Part shown: positions 9,418 to 17,991 of the stretch, piece after piece
How positions within the stretch are numbered: position 1 is the stretch's first letter
Layout: every line of letters starts with the position of its first letter
Assembly: GCA_910577785.1 (NCBI GenBank)
Contig: CAJTNT010000003.1
Coordinates: 70,365 to 134,364 of the forward strand
Source of the DNA: an uncultured Lachnospiraceae bacterium
GTDB lineage: Bacteria; Bacillota; Clostridia; Lachnospirales; Lachnospiraceae
Length of the DNA stretch: 64,000 nucleotides
Direction of reading: 5' to 3'
The notes under the pieces: generated by a model
Told to the model about the DNA's origin: nothing
The model's database searches: none
What the model saw: the letters and a program-made list of their open reading frames with translations, nothing else
Position numbers and translations under genes: made by a program

Positions 9418-9429
9418 TTGATTGTCAAA
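9417..9429. promoter_or_regulatory. FabT-box-like operator
   Basis: TTTGATTGTCAAA is a TTTGA/TCAAA palindrome that closely resembles the FabT operator of lactic acid bacteria (TTTGATTATCAAA). It begins at the end of the -10 box and covers the expected start of transcription. A second, weaker copy, ATGATTGACAAA (9387-9398), covers the -35 box. Binding here would block RNA polymerase. The regulator is not encoded nearby, so the assignment is by motif only. Confidence 0.55.
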
Positions 9430-9458
9430 ATATTTGAAAGGAAAAGGAGATTATAGAG

Positions 9459-9689
9459 ATGTTAGAGAAAATGAAAGAGATTATTGCAGAGCAGCTGAGC
9501 GTTGAGGCAGAGGGGATTACCATGGAGACTTCCTTTAAGGAAGACCTGGGGGCAGATTCCCTGGATTTGTTTGAGCTGGTTATGGCGCTGGAGGATGAGT
9601 ATTCCGTGGAAATTCCGTCCGAAGACCTGGAGAAGCTGGCAACCGTAGGCGATGTCGTGGAGTATTTAAAGGGAAAAGGCGTAGAGTAG
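9459..9689 (+). CDS. acpP: Acyl carrier protein
   Basis: ACP carries growing acyl chains on a 4'-phosphopantetheine arm. The 76-residue acidic protein has the attachment motif GADSLDLFEL with Ser34, and the usual four-helix length. GGAGA 9 bases before the ATG serves as RBS. It is the first gene of the operon; in many clostridia fabH and a MarR-type regulator stand before it, and both are missing here. Confidence 0.96.
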   Translation: MLEKMKEIIAEQLSVEAEGITMETSFKEDLGADSLDLFELVMALEDEYSVEIPSEDLEKLATVGDVVEYLKGKGVE

Positions 9690-9782
9690 GCATAGGGCTG
9701 GATGGCAGGAAAGCGCAGCAGGGATCCTGCAATGGGAATTTGGCAGGGATCCATCACAGACAAGAAGTTTGGAGGAAATGGT

Positions 9783-10712
9783 ATGAAGACGAAGATTACG
9801 GAGCTGCTCCAGATTGAAGCCCCCATTATCCAAGGGGGTATGGCCTGGGTCGCAGAGCACAGCCTGGCGGCAGCGGTTTCAGCAGCAGGCGGGCTGGGGA
9901 TAATCGGTGCGGCAAATGCCCCGGCAGACTGGGTGCGGGATGAGATCCGCAAGGCAAGGGAGATTACGGACCGGCCGATTGGCGTCAATGTGATGCTCTT
10001 AAGCCCCTATGCGGACGAGGTTGCCCAGGTGCTGGTGGAAGAGAAGGTGCCAGTGATTACCACAGGCGCAGGGAACCCGGGGAAATATATGGAGCAATGG
10101 AAGGCTGCCGGGAGCAAGGTAATCCCTGTAGTGGCAAGCGTGGCAATGGCCAAGATGATGGAACGCGGGGGCGCGGACGCACTGGTGGCAGAGGGCATGG
10201 AGTCCGGCGGCCACATCGGTTCTGCTACGACCATGACCTTGGTGCCTCAGGTTGTGGACGCGGTGAAGATCCCGGTGATCGCAGCAGGCGGCATTGGGGA
10301 TGGCAGAGGAATGGCGGCCGCCTTCATGCTGGGCGCAGAGGCTGTCCAGATGGGAACCCGTTTTGTGGTAGCCCGTGAATCCATCTGCCATGCTGACTAC
10401 AAAGAGCGCATCCTGAAGGCCAAGGATATTGACTCTGCCGTAACGGGCAGGAGCCACGGCCATCCAATCCGTCAGCTGCGCAACCAAATGACGAAAGAAT
10501 ACCTCAAGAAAGAGCAGGAAGGGGTTTCGTTTGAGGAGCTGGAGCTGATGACGGTCGGCGCCCTGCGCAAAGCAGTGATGGAAGGGGATGTCAAGCACGG
10601 CACAGTGATGGCAGGGCAGATTGCCGGCCTGGTCAAGAAAGAGCAGACCTGCCGTGAAATTATAGATGAGATGATGCAAGAGGCAGCGGCTTTGATGCAA
10701 GGAGTGAGATAA
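9783..10712 (+). CDS. fabK: Enoyl-ACP reductase II (FabK)
   Basis: FabK is the FMN-dependent enoyl-ACP reductase that completes each elongation cycle and replaces FabI in many Firmicutes. The 309 residues form a TIM barrel starting ITELLQIEAPIIQGGMAW, with the glycine-rich FMN/phosphate loops IPVIAAGGIGDGRG and GAEAVQMGTRFV. GGAGG (9771-9775) with a 7-base gap selects this ATG; a longer frame from 9702 has no matching family sequence. It is followed 2 bases later by fabD. Confidence 0.93.
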   Translation: MKTKITELLQIEAPIIQGGMAWVAEHSLAAAVSAAGGLGIIGAANAPADWVRDEIRKAREITDRPIGVNVMLLSPYADEVAQVLVEEKVPVITTGAGNPGKYMEQWKAAGSKVIPVVASVAMAKMMERGGADALVAEGMESGGHIGSATTMTLVPQVVDAVKIPVIAAGGIGDGRGMAAAFMLGAEAVQMGTRFVVARESICHADYKERILKAKDIDSAVTGRSHGHPIRQLRNQMTKEYLKKEQEGVSFEELELMTVGALRKAVMEGDVKHGTVMAGQIAGLVKKEQTCREIIDEMMQEAAALMQGVR

Positions 10713-10714
10713 AG

Positions 10715-11641
10715 ATGGGTAAGATCGCATTTGTTTTTCCGGGGCAGGGCGCCCAGTATACTGGAATGGGAAGGGATTTCTATGAGAATTTCGATCGGGC
10801 GAAGGAAGTATTTGGCATTGCCAATAAAGTGTCCGGTATGTCAATGGAGAAATTGATTTTTACGGAGAATGAGGAGCTTCATATTACCAAATATACGCAG
10901 GTGGCCATGCTGACCGTGGAGCTTGCCATTTTGAAGGTGCTGCAGGAAAAGGGCGTGACGTCCGCAGTGAATGCAGGGCTGAGTTTAGGCGAGTATGCGG
11001 CGCTTACGGCTTCCGGCGGCCTGTCTGTCCATGATGCGCTGGCGCTGGTCGTAAAGCGGGGGGCATATATGCAGGAGGCAGTCCCCACCGGCGGAGCGAT
11101 GACGGCCATTATGGGCCTTGGCAATGAGAAGATTGAGGAAATATGCGAAGCGACGGAAGGGATTGTGACGGTGGCAAATTATAACTGCCCGGGGCAGACT
11201 GTCATCAGCGGGGAAGAAGCAGCCGTACAGAAGGCGGCGGAAGCCCTAAAGGCGGCTGGCGCGAAACGCTGCGTCCCATTAAAGGTAAGCGGCCCCTTCC
11301 ATTCCAGTATGCTGGAAGGCGCAGGCAAGAAGCTGGCGGCGGAATTGGAGCAGATCCACATCGGAGCGCTTGCCGCCCCCTATGTGGCCAATGTGACTGC
11401 GGATTATGTCACAGACAAGGATGCGGTAAAGGATCTTCTGGAACGTCAGGTATCTTCTTCTGTCCGCTGGCAGCAGAGCGTAGAGCGGATGGCAGCCGAT
11501 GGGGTGGATACATTTCTTGAGATCGGCCCCAAGAAGACGCTGTCTGGCTTCTTGAAAAAGATTGCGCCAAAAGCCACGGGCTATCATGTGGATACGATGG
11601 AGGATATGGAACAAGTGCTGGAGGCATTGGGAGTACAGTAA
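10715..11641 (+). CDS. fabD: Malonyl-CoA:ACP transacylase (FabD)
   Basis: FabD moves malonyl groups from CoA to ACP. The 308 residues start with the family signature FVFPGQGAQYTGMG. The nucleophile is Ser90 in GLSLGEY, where the usual GHSLG has Leu in place of His; the catalytic His is present at 196 in GPFHSSM. The rest, including VANYNCPGQTVISG, is typical, so an active enzyme is expected. The start is 2 bases after the fabK stop, which suggests translational coupling. Confidence 0.94.
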   Translation: MGKIAFVFPGQGAQYTGMGRDFYENFDRAKEVFGIANKVSGMSMEKLIFTENEELHITKYTQVAMLTVELAILKVLQEKGVTSAVNAGLSLGEYAALTASGGLSVHDALALVVKRGAYMQEAVPTGGAMTAIMGLGNEKIEEICEATEGIVTVANYNCPGQTVISGEEAAVQKAAEALKAAGAKRCVPLKVSGPFHSSMLEGAGKKLAAELEQIHIGALAAPYVANVTADYVTDKDAVKDLLERQVSSSVRWQQSVERMAADGVDTFLEIGPKKTLSGFLKKIAPKATGYHVDTMEDMEQVLEALGVQ

Positions 11642-11659
11642 GTTGCTATGGAGGAAATT

Positions 11660-12403
11660 ATGGGATTAGAAGGAAAAGTTGCGCTGGTTACTGGGGCTTC
11701 CAGAGGGATTGGCAAGGCGATTGCCAGGGAGCTTGCGGCATGCGGCGCGACTGTGATTATCAATTATAATGGTTCGAAGGAAGCGGCCGAGCAGGCAGCC
11801 GCAGAGATTCAGGCAGCGGGCGGCAAGGCGTCCGTCATCCAGTGCAGCGTGGCAGACCCTGCCGCTGTGGAAGCGATGATGAAGCAGGTGATCTCCGAAC
11901 ATAAGCGCTTGGATATTTTAGTGAATAATGCGGGGATTACCAGGGATAACCTGATCCTTAAAATGAAGGAAGAAGACTTTGGGGCTGTACTGGACACGAA
12001 TTTAAAGGGGGTGTTCCATACCTCCAAGCATGCAGCAAGGCAGATGCTGCGCCAGAAATCGGGCAGCATTATCAATATTTCTTCGATTTCCGGCGTTATG
12101 GGCAATGCCGGGCAGACGAACTATGCGGCTTCTAAGGCGGGGGTAATTGGCCTTACCAAATCTTTGGCCAGGGAGCTGGCCTCTAGGGAAATCCGCGTCA
12201 ATGCGGTTGCCCCAGGCTTTATTGAGACGGAAATGACACAGAAGCTTTCCGAGGCTGCCGCAGAGGCTGGCAAGGGACAGATACCCTTTGGCCGTTTCGG
12301 CAGGGCGGAGGAAGTGGCCAAGGCGGTCTGTTTCCTGGCCTCCGATGAGGCCTCTTATATCACCGGCCAGGTGCTGCATGTAGACGGCGGCATGGGGATG
12401 TAA
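11660..12403 (+). CDS. fabG: 3-oxoacyl-ACP reductase (FabG)
   Basis: FabG reduces beta-ketoacyl-ACP with NADPH. The 247 residues show the SDR nucleotide motif TGASRGIG near the N-terminus, NNAG (about 90), the active Tyr155 and Lys159 in NYAASK, and the C-terminal GQVLHVDGGMGM. GGAGG (11650-11654) 5 bases before the ATG at 11660 favours this start over the one at 11648, which lies upstream of the RBS. Confidence 0.95.
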   Translation: MGLEGKVALVTGASRGIGKAIARELAACGATVIINYNGSKEAAEQAAAEIQAAGGKASVIQCSVADPAAVEAMMKQVISEHKRLDILVNNAGITRDNLILKMKEEDFGAVLDTNLKGVFHTSKHAARQMLRQKSGSIINISSISGVMGNAGQTNYAASKAGVIGLTKSLARELASREIRVNAVAPGFIETEMTQKLSEAAAEAGKGQIPFGRFGRAEEVAKAVCFLASDEASYITGQVLHVDGGMGM

Positions 12404-12555
12404 ACGCTTGATGAAAGCGGCCGTGAATAGTAATGGGGAGTAACATCTTATACTGGACAGCAGATGGATCTGGTGTGCGGTATTTAACATTAGAAAGGAG
12501 AACGGCACGCCTCACAGAACGTAAGGGCAGTGGGCTTTGTGCCTGACAGGAAGAT

Positions 12556-13785
12556 ATGAAGCGAGTAGTTGTAACAGGCATGGGGGCGGTTACCCCCATT
12601 GGGTTGAATACAGAGGAGTACTGGGAATCCTTACGGGCAGGCAAGATTGGCTTCGGCGAAATTACCCAGTTTGACACCACGGATTTCAAGGTGAAGGTAG
12701 CGGCCAGCGTCAAAGGATTCCAAGGGAAAGACTATATGGATCCGAAATCTGCCAGGCGTATGGAGATGTTTTGCCAATATGCGGTTGCTGCGGCGAAGGA
12801 AGCCATCGAACAGGCCGGCATCCGCATGGAAGAGGAAGACCCTTACCGTGTAGGCTGTGCCATTGGCTCCGGCGTAGGGAGCCTCCAGGCCATGGAGCGG
12901 GAGCACAAAAAGCTCTTGGAAAAGGGGCCTGGCCGGATTAATCCCCTGCTGGTGCCGCTGATGATTACCAATATGGCGGCAGGCAATGTGTCGATTCAAT
13001 ATGGCCTGAAAGGCAAGAGCCTGAATGTGGTCACGGCCTGCGCCACAGGCACCCATTCGATTGGCGAGGCGTTCCGTACCATCCAGGTGGGCGATGCGGA
13101 CATTATGCTGGCAGGAGGCACAGAAAGCTCCATTACCCCGATTGGGATAGGCGGCTTTACCGCGCTGACCGCCCTTTCTTCCAGCAATGACCCTGCACGC
13201 TGCTCCATCCCGTTTGACAAAGACCGCAGCGGATTTGTGATGGGAGAGGGCGCAGGCGTGGTCGTATTAGAAGAACTAGAGCATGCCAAAGCCCGCGGGG
13301 CGCAGATTCTGGCAGAGGTTGTGGGATATGGGGCTACCAGCGACGCCTACCATATCACTTCTCCGGCGGAGGATGGCATGGGCGCGGCGATGGCGATGAA
13401 GAACGCCGTCAGGGACGCCGGGGTTTCCCCTGCGGATGTGGAATACATCAATGCCCACGGCACCAGCACCCATCACAATGACCTCTTTGAGACAAGGGCC
13501 ATCAAGCAGGCTTTTGGGGAACATGCATATAATATGAAAATCAATTCCACCAAATCCATGATTGGCCATCTGTTGGGCGCGGCAGGGGCCGTTGAGGTGA
13601 TTGCCTGCATCCTGCAGATGAACAACAGCTATATCCATGCTACCGTGGGCTTGCAGGAAAGCGAAGAGGAACTGGATCTGAACTATATGAAGGGGCAGGG
13701 GATGGAAGCAGAATTCCAGTATGCTTTAACCAATTCCCTGGGATTCGGGGGGCATAACGCCAGCCTTCTTTTGAAGAAATATTAG
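12556..13785 (+). CDS. fabF: 3-oxoacyl-ACP synthase II (FabF)
   Basis: FabF condenses malonyl-ACP with acyl-ACP to elongate the chain. The 409 residues have the KAS II triad: Cys162 in VTACATGTH, His301 in AHGTSTHHND and His338 in IGHLLGAAG, plus Lys333. The usual HGTSTPLND reads HGTSTHHND here. A 152-base gap before it holds only weak signals, so it probably belongs to the same operon as fabG. With fabH missing from the cluster, chain initiation must be encoded elsewhere or be done by another route. Confidence 0.95.
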   Translation: MKRVVVTGMGAVTPIGLNTEEYWESLRAGKIGFGEITQFDTTDFKVKVAASVKGFQGKDYMDPKSARRMEMFCQYAVAAAKEAIEQAGIRMEEEDPYRVGCAIGSGVGSLQAMEREHKKLLEKGPGRINPLLVPLMITNMAAGNVSIQYGLKGKSLNVVTACATGTHSIGEAFRTIQVGDADIMLAGGTESSITPIGIGGFTALTALSSSNDPARCSIPFDKDRSGFVMGEGAGVVVLEELEHAKARGAQILAEVVGYGATSDAYHITSPAEDGMGAAMAMKNAVRDAGVSPADVEYINAHGTSTHHNDLFETRAIKQAFGEHAYNMKINSTKSMIGHLLGAAGAVEVIACILQMNNSYIHATVGLQESEEELDLNYMKGQGMEAEFQYALTNSLGFGGHNASLLLKKY

Positions 13786-13798
13786 AATGGAGGATATT

Positions 13799-14254
13799 AT
13801 GGAGTTTGAAAATCTGGTGAAATTGATACAGGCTGTTTCCGATTCGGAGCTGACACAGTTTGCATACCGGGAAAATGGCGTGAATATTTCCATGAAAAAG
13901 GATAAGAAGCAGAAGCTGGTGACGGTGAACGGCAGCAATGCTGGAGGGATGCTGGATATGGCGGCCTTCGAGCTGGAAGGGGAGAAGTCCCTGGCAGGCC
14001 AAAAAGGCAGCCAGGCAGAGGGGAACGTAGTCAAATCCCCCCTCGTGGGCACGTTCTACAGCGCACAGAGCCCAGACGCCGAGCCATTTGTGAAAGTGGG
14101 CGATACCGTCTCCAAGGGACAGGTGCTTGGGATTGTAGAGGCCATGAAGCTGATGAACGAGATTGAGAGCGACTATGCAGGCACGGTCAAGCAGGTTCTG
14201 GTGTCCAATGAGGAAGTTGTGGAGTTTGGCCAGCCGCTGTTTGTGATTGGTTAG
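13799..14254 (+). CDS. accB: Biotin carboxyl carrier protein of acetyl-CoA carboxylase
   Basis: AccB carries the carboxybiotin that donates CO2 to acetyl-CoA. The 151 residues contain an N-terminal helical region, a linker, and the biotinyl domain with VEAMKLMNEIES, where Lys117 is the biotin site, and the entry motif SPLVGTFYSAQSPDAEPFV. GGAGG (13789-13793) placed 5 bases before the ATG at 13799 argues against the earlier ATG at 13787. It lies 13 bases after fabF. Confidence 0.94.
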   Translation: MEFENLVKLIQAVSDSELTQFAYRENGVNISMKKDKKQKLVTVNGSNAGGMLDMAAFELEGEKSLAGQKGSQAEGNVVKSPLVGTFYSAQSPDAEPFVKVGDTVSKGQVLGIVEAMKLMNEIESDYAGTVKQVLVSNEEVVEFGQPLFVIG

Positions 14255-14266
14255 GAGGGAATGGGA

Positions 14267-14704
14267 ATGTCTTTGATGAGCACAGAGCAGATTATGGAAG
14301 TCATCCCGCACCGGCAGCCGTTTCTGCTGCTGGATACGATTGAGGAGCTGGAACCGGGGAAGCGGGCGCTGGCCAAGAAATGCGTCAGCTACAACGAACC
14401 TTTTTTTGCCGGGCATTTTCCAGGCGAGCCTGTGATGCCTGGGGTGCTGATTGTGGAAGCCTTGGCGCAGGCAGGGGCGGTGGCCATTTTAAGCCAGCCA
14501 GAGTTTGAAGGGAAAACAGCTTATTTTGGGGCGATCAACAATGCCCGCTTCAAGCAGAAAGTGGTGCCAGGGGATGTGCTGCTGCTGGAGGTAGAGATTA
14601 TCCGGCAAAAAGGCCCAATCGGCATCGGCAGCGCGAAGGCAACGGTAAACGGCAAGCTGGCTGTTTCGGCAGAACTTACCTTTGCCATAGGGCCAGGAAA
14701 ATAA
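14267..14704 (+). CDS. fabZ: 3-hydroxyacyl-ACP dehydratase (FabZ)
   Basis: FabZ removes water from 3-hydroxyacyl-ACP. The hot-dog-fold protein of about 145 residues has IPHRQPFLLLD and the catalytic segment GHFPGEPVMPG (His50) with Glu64 in LIVEALAQ. AGGAGG (14253-14258) is 2 bases from the ATG at 14261 but 8 bases from the ATG at 14267, so the latter was chosen; an ATG at 14276 is also possible. Confidence 0.93.
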   Translation: MSLMSTEQIMEVIPHRQPFLLLDTIEELEPGKRALAKKCVSYNEPFFAGHFPGEPVMPGVLIVEALAQAGAVAILSQPEFEGKTAYFGAINNARFKQKVVPGDVLLLEVEIIRQKGPIGIGSAKATVNGKLAVSAELTFAIGPGK

Positions 14705-14720
14705 AGGAAGGGGCATTGTT

Positions 14721-16067
14721 ATGTTTCAGAAAATATTGATTGCCAACCGGGGGGAGATTGCCGTACGGGTCATCCGCGCCTGCCGTGAAATGGGCATCCT
14801 CTCGGTGGCGGTGTATTCCGAGGCAGACCGGGAGGCGCTGCATACCCAGCTGGCGGACGAGGCTATCTGCATCGGCAAGGCCTCCCCGGCGGACAGCTAC
14901 CTGAACATGGAGCGCATCTTAAGCGCGGCGATTGCCACCCATGCGCAGGCCATCCATCCGGGATTTGGCTTTCTGTCGGAAAATGAGCATTTTGCCAAAA
15001 TGTGTGAGACTTGCGGGCTGGCGTTTATCGGCCCTTCCGATGAGATTATCGGCAAAATGGGCAATAAATCCCAGGCGCGGGCAACGATGATAGAAGCCGG
15101 GGTACCGGTGGTGCCAGGGACGAAGGAGCCTGTCTACGAGGCGGAAGCAGGCCTTAAGATTGCGGACGGCATGGGCTATCCGGTGATGATTAAGGCTTCC
15201 TCCGGCGGCGGCGGCAAGGGGATGCGGGTGGCAGCCAGCCATGAGGAATTTGAGAATTGCTTCCACCTAGCGCAGCAGGAGTCCGTCAATGCCTTTGGCG
15301 ATAATACGATGTATATTGAGAAATATGTAGAAAAGCCCCGCCATATTGAAATCCAGATCCTGGCGGATAAGTATGGCCATGCCATCTGGCTGGGGGAGCG
15401 TGACTGTTCCATCCAGAGGAACCACCAGAAGATGCTGGAGGAATCCCCCTGCGACGCCATCAGCCCATCCTTGCGGCAGCGTATGGGCGAGACAGCTGTG
15501 CAGGCGGCCAAGGCAGCCAATTATGAAAATGCGGGGACAATTGAATTCCTGCTGGATAAAGAGGGGAATTTTTACTTTATGGAAATGAATACCCGGATCC
15601 AGGTGGAGCATCCGGTAACAGAAATGGTGACGGGCATTGACCTAGTCAAAGAGCAGATCCGCATTGCAGCCGGGGAGCCGCTGCGTATCCGTCAGGAGGA
15701 TGTGGTATTGAAAGGCCATGCCATTGAGTGCCGCATCAATGCCGAAGACCCTGCCCGCAGGTTCCTGCCCTGCCCGGGGACGGTGCATGATTTGCATTTC
15801 CCAGGCGGGAACGGCGTACGCATTGAGTCCGCCCTCTACAATGGCTATACGATTCCCGCTTTTTATGACTCAATGGTGGCCAAGGTGATTGTCCATGGGG
15901 AAGACAGGGAAGAGGCCATCCGCAAAATGCGCAGCGCATTGGGCGAAGTCGTGGTAGACGGCGTGACGACCAACCTTGATTTCCAATATGAGATGCTGGA
16001 GCATCCGGTATTTTTGTCCGGCGACATCAATACCCATTTTATCCCAGATTATTTTGAAGAAGGGTAA
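14721..16067 (+). CDS. accC: Acetyl-CoA carboxylase, biotin carboxylase subunit
   Basis: AccC carboxylates biotin on AccB using ATP and bicarbonate. The 448 residues show the N-terminal ILIANRGEIAVRVIRACRE, the ATP-grasp glycine loop KASSGGGGKGMR, the segment GERDCSIQRNHQK and the active region EMNTRIQVEHPVTE. Length and all signatures are those of a normal bacterial subunit. It lies between fabZ and accDA with short gaps. Confidence 0.96.
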   Translation: MFQKILIANRGEIAVRVIRACREMGILSVAVYSEADREALHTQLADEAICIGKASPADSYLNMERILSAAIATHAQAIHPGFGFLSENEHFAKMCETCGLAFIGPSDEIIGKMGNKSQARATMIEAGVPVVPGTKEPVYEAEAGLKIADGMGYPVMIKASSGGGGKGMRVAASHEEFENCFHLAQQESVNAFGDNTMYIEKYVEKPRHIEIQILADKYGHAIWLGERDCSIQRNHQKMLEESPCDAISPSLRQRMGETAVQAAKAANYENAGTIEFLLDKEGNFYFMEMNTRIQVEHPVTEMVTGIDLVKEQIRIAAGEPLRIRQEDVVLKGHAIECRINAEDPARRFLPCPGTVHDLHFPGGNGVRIESALYNGYTIPAFYDSMVAKVIVHGEDREEAIRKMRSALGEVVVDGVTTNLDFQYEMLEHPVFLSGDINTHFIPDYFEEG

Positions 16068-16091
16068 CTATTAAGGAAAGTAGGGAAATAA

Positions 16092-17960
16092 ATGCTGAAA
16101 TTTAAGAAGACCAATTACATTCAGGTGCCGGGTAGGCAGCAGCCAACGGTGCCAGAAGGCTTATGGATTAAGTGCGATGCCTGCGGAGCGCTCCTGTACA
16201 AGGACGACGTGCGGCAGAACCGCTATGTATGCTACAAATGCGGGAAGTACTTCCGCATTTCCACCAGGAAGCGCCTGAAAATGGTGGCGGATACCTATGA
16301 GAAATGGGAAGAGGGGATGCAAGGCAAGGATCCTCTGCATTACCCGGAGTACCCAGAGAAGATTGCAAGCCTCAAGGAGAGGCTTAAGATTGATGAGGCA
16401 GTCACCTGCGGCGTATGCACCATCCAGGGGGAAAAAGCTGTCCTCTGTGTCTGTGATGGCCGTTTCTTAATGGGAAGCATGGGATATGTGGTAGGGGAAA
16501 AAATCACTAGGGCCGTTGAACGGGCCACCAAAGAACATCTGCCGGTGATTATTTTCACCTGCTCTGGCGGCGCAAGGATGCAGGAGGGCATGGTCTCCCT
16601 GATGCAGATGGCCAAGACCTCAGCGGCATTAAAACGCCACTCCCAGGCTGGGAACCTCTATATTTCCGTCCTCACGGATCCTACCACTGGAGGCGTCACC
16701 GCCAGCTTTGCCATGCTGGGGGACATTATCCTGGCAGAGCCAGGCGCCCTGGTCGGGTTTGCGGGTCCCAGGGTCATTGAGCAGACGATCCGCCAGAAGC
16801 TGCCTGAAGGCTTCCAGCGGGCAGAGTTCCTTGTGGAACACGGCCTGATTGACGGGATTGTGGAACGCGAGGATCTGAAGGAAACACTTGCCCGGCTGAT
16901 TGCCATGCACCGCCGGCCAGAGCCAGGGAAGCTGTGGGCAGCAGAACCCAGTATATCCGAAGAGCCTGTCCTATCCGAGAAGCCAGCGGCAGGAGCAGGA
17001 AGGTCGGATCGATCCGCAGAACCCGGGGGAACTAAGATCGTGGAAGCGGGAATGTCAGGATGGGCTAACAGCAGCCAATATGCAAAATCCAAAGAGCAGC
17101 TGGAACCTTCCCGGAAGGAAAAGAAAAAGAAAGGCATCTCCGTGCCCAGCTATTTGCAGCAGCAGAAGCGCCAGGGCAAGGTTACTGCCTGGGAACGCGT
17201 GCAGCGTGCCAGGGCGCAGGAACGCCCCGGCGCCTTAGATTATATCCATGAGATTTTTACGGACTTTATAGAACTCCATGGCGACCGCCATATGATGGAT
17301 GACGGCGCAATTGTGGGCGGGATTGGCTATCTGGATGGCTGCCCAGTCACTGTCATTGGCCAGCAGAAGGGCAAGACTACCAAGGAGAACATTACCCGCA
17401 ATTTCGGTATGCCAGCCCCCGAAGGCTATCGCAAGGCGCTGCGCCTAATGCGCCAGGCAGAAAAGTTCCGTCGCCCCATTGTCTGTTTCGTCGATACGCC
17501 GGGCGCTTACTGCGGCATGGAGGCGGAAGAGCATGGCCAGGGCGAAGCCATTGCCCGCAATCTCTTCGAAATGTCTGATCTGTCCGTCCCCATCTTAAGC
17601 ATTGTGATTGGGGAAGGCGGAAGCGGCGGCGCCCTTGCCCTTGCCGTGGGCAATGAAGTCTGGATGATGGAAAATGCCACCTACACCATCCTCTCCCCGG
17701 AGGGGTTTGCCTCCATTTTGTGGAAGGACTCTTCCAAAGCCCCGCAGGCAGCAGAGCAGATGCGTGTAACCGCTGAGGATCTCAAGGAGCTGGGCATCAT
17801 AGAGAAGATTATCTATGAGCCGCAGCCTGCAAATGTAGAGAATATTGCCGGTATTGCCAAGGACATGCAGGCCGGCATCCGCAGCTTCCTAAAGACCTAT
17901 CTCCCTATGGACGGCGAGGCGTTAGCCCAACAGAGATATGGCCGTTTTCGGAAGATGTAA
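16092..17960 (+). CDS. accDA: Acetyl-CoA carboxylase carboxyltransferase, fused beta-alpha (AccD-AccA)
   Basis: The carboxyltransferase moves CO2 from biotin to acetyl-CoA to make malonyl-CoA. In one uninterrupted 622-residue frame, residues 1 to about 280 are AccD, with the zinc ribbon C28-C31-C47-C50 and SGGARMQEG; a lysine- and proline-rich linker spans about 283-365; then AccA follows with ELHGDRHMMDDGAIVGGIG, VDTPGAYCGMEAEEHGQ and GEGGSGGALALA. Bacteria normally encode two separate genes. A sequencing frameshift cannot explain the joining, since both halves share one frame through a plausible linker. Confidence 0.93.
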   Translation: MLKFKKTNYIQVPGRQQPTVPEGLWIKCDACGALLYKDDVRQNRYVCYKCGKYFRISTRKRLKMVADTYEKWEEGMQGKDPLHYPEYPEKIASLKERLKIDEAVTCGVCTIQGEKAVLCVCDGRFLMGSMGYVVGEKITRAVERATKEHLPVIIFTCSGGARMQEGMVSLMQMAKTSAALKRHSQAGNLYISVLTDPTTGGVTASFAMLGDIILAEPGALVGFAGPRVIEQTIRQKLPEGFQRAEFLVEHGLIDGIVEREDLKETLARLIAMHRRPEPGKLWAAEPSISEEPVLSEKPAAGAGRSDRSAEPGGTKIVEAGMSGWANSSQYAKSKEQLEPSRKEKKKKGISVPSYLQQQKRQGKVTAWERVQRARAQERPGALDYIHEIFTDFIELHGDRHMMDDGAIVGGIGYLDGCPVTVIGQQKGKTTKENITRNFGMPAPEGYRKALRLMRQAEKFRRPIVCFVDTPGAYCGMEAEEHGQGEAIARNLFEMSDLSVPILSIVIGEGGSGGALALAVGNEVWMMENATYTILSPEGFASILWKDSSKAPQAAEQMRVTAEDLKELGIIEKIIYEPQPANVENIAGIAKDMQAGIRSFLKTYLPMDGEALAQQRYGRFRKM

Positions 17961-17991
17961 CAGGCAATTTATTTTGAGGCAGGAGGTATCT

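Noticed and set aside
9702..9782. Longer N-terminus of fabK
   Set aside because: The added 27 residues have no family match and the RBS at 9771-9775 points to the ATG at 9783.
16940..17190. Frameshift or assembly join between accD and accA
   Set aside because: Both halves are in the same frame, the linker is low-complexity but coding-like, and no stop or separate RBS with start is found for accA.
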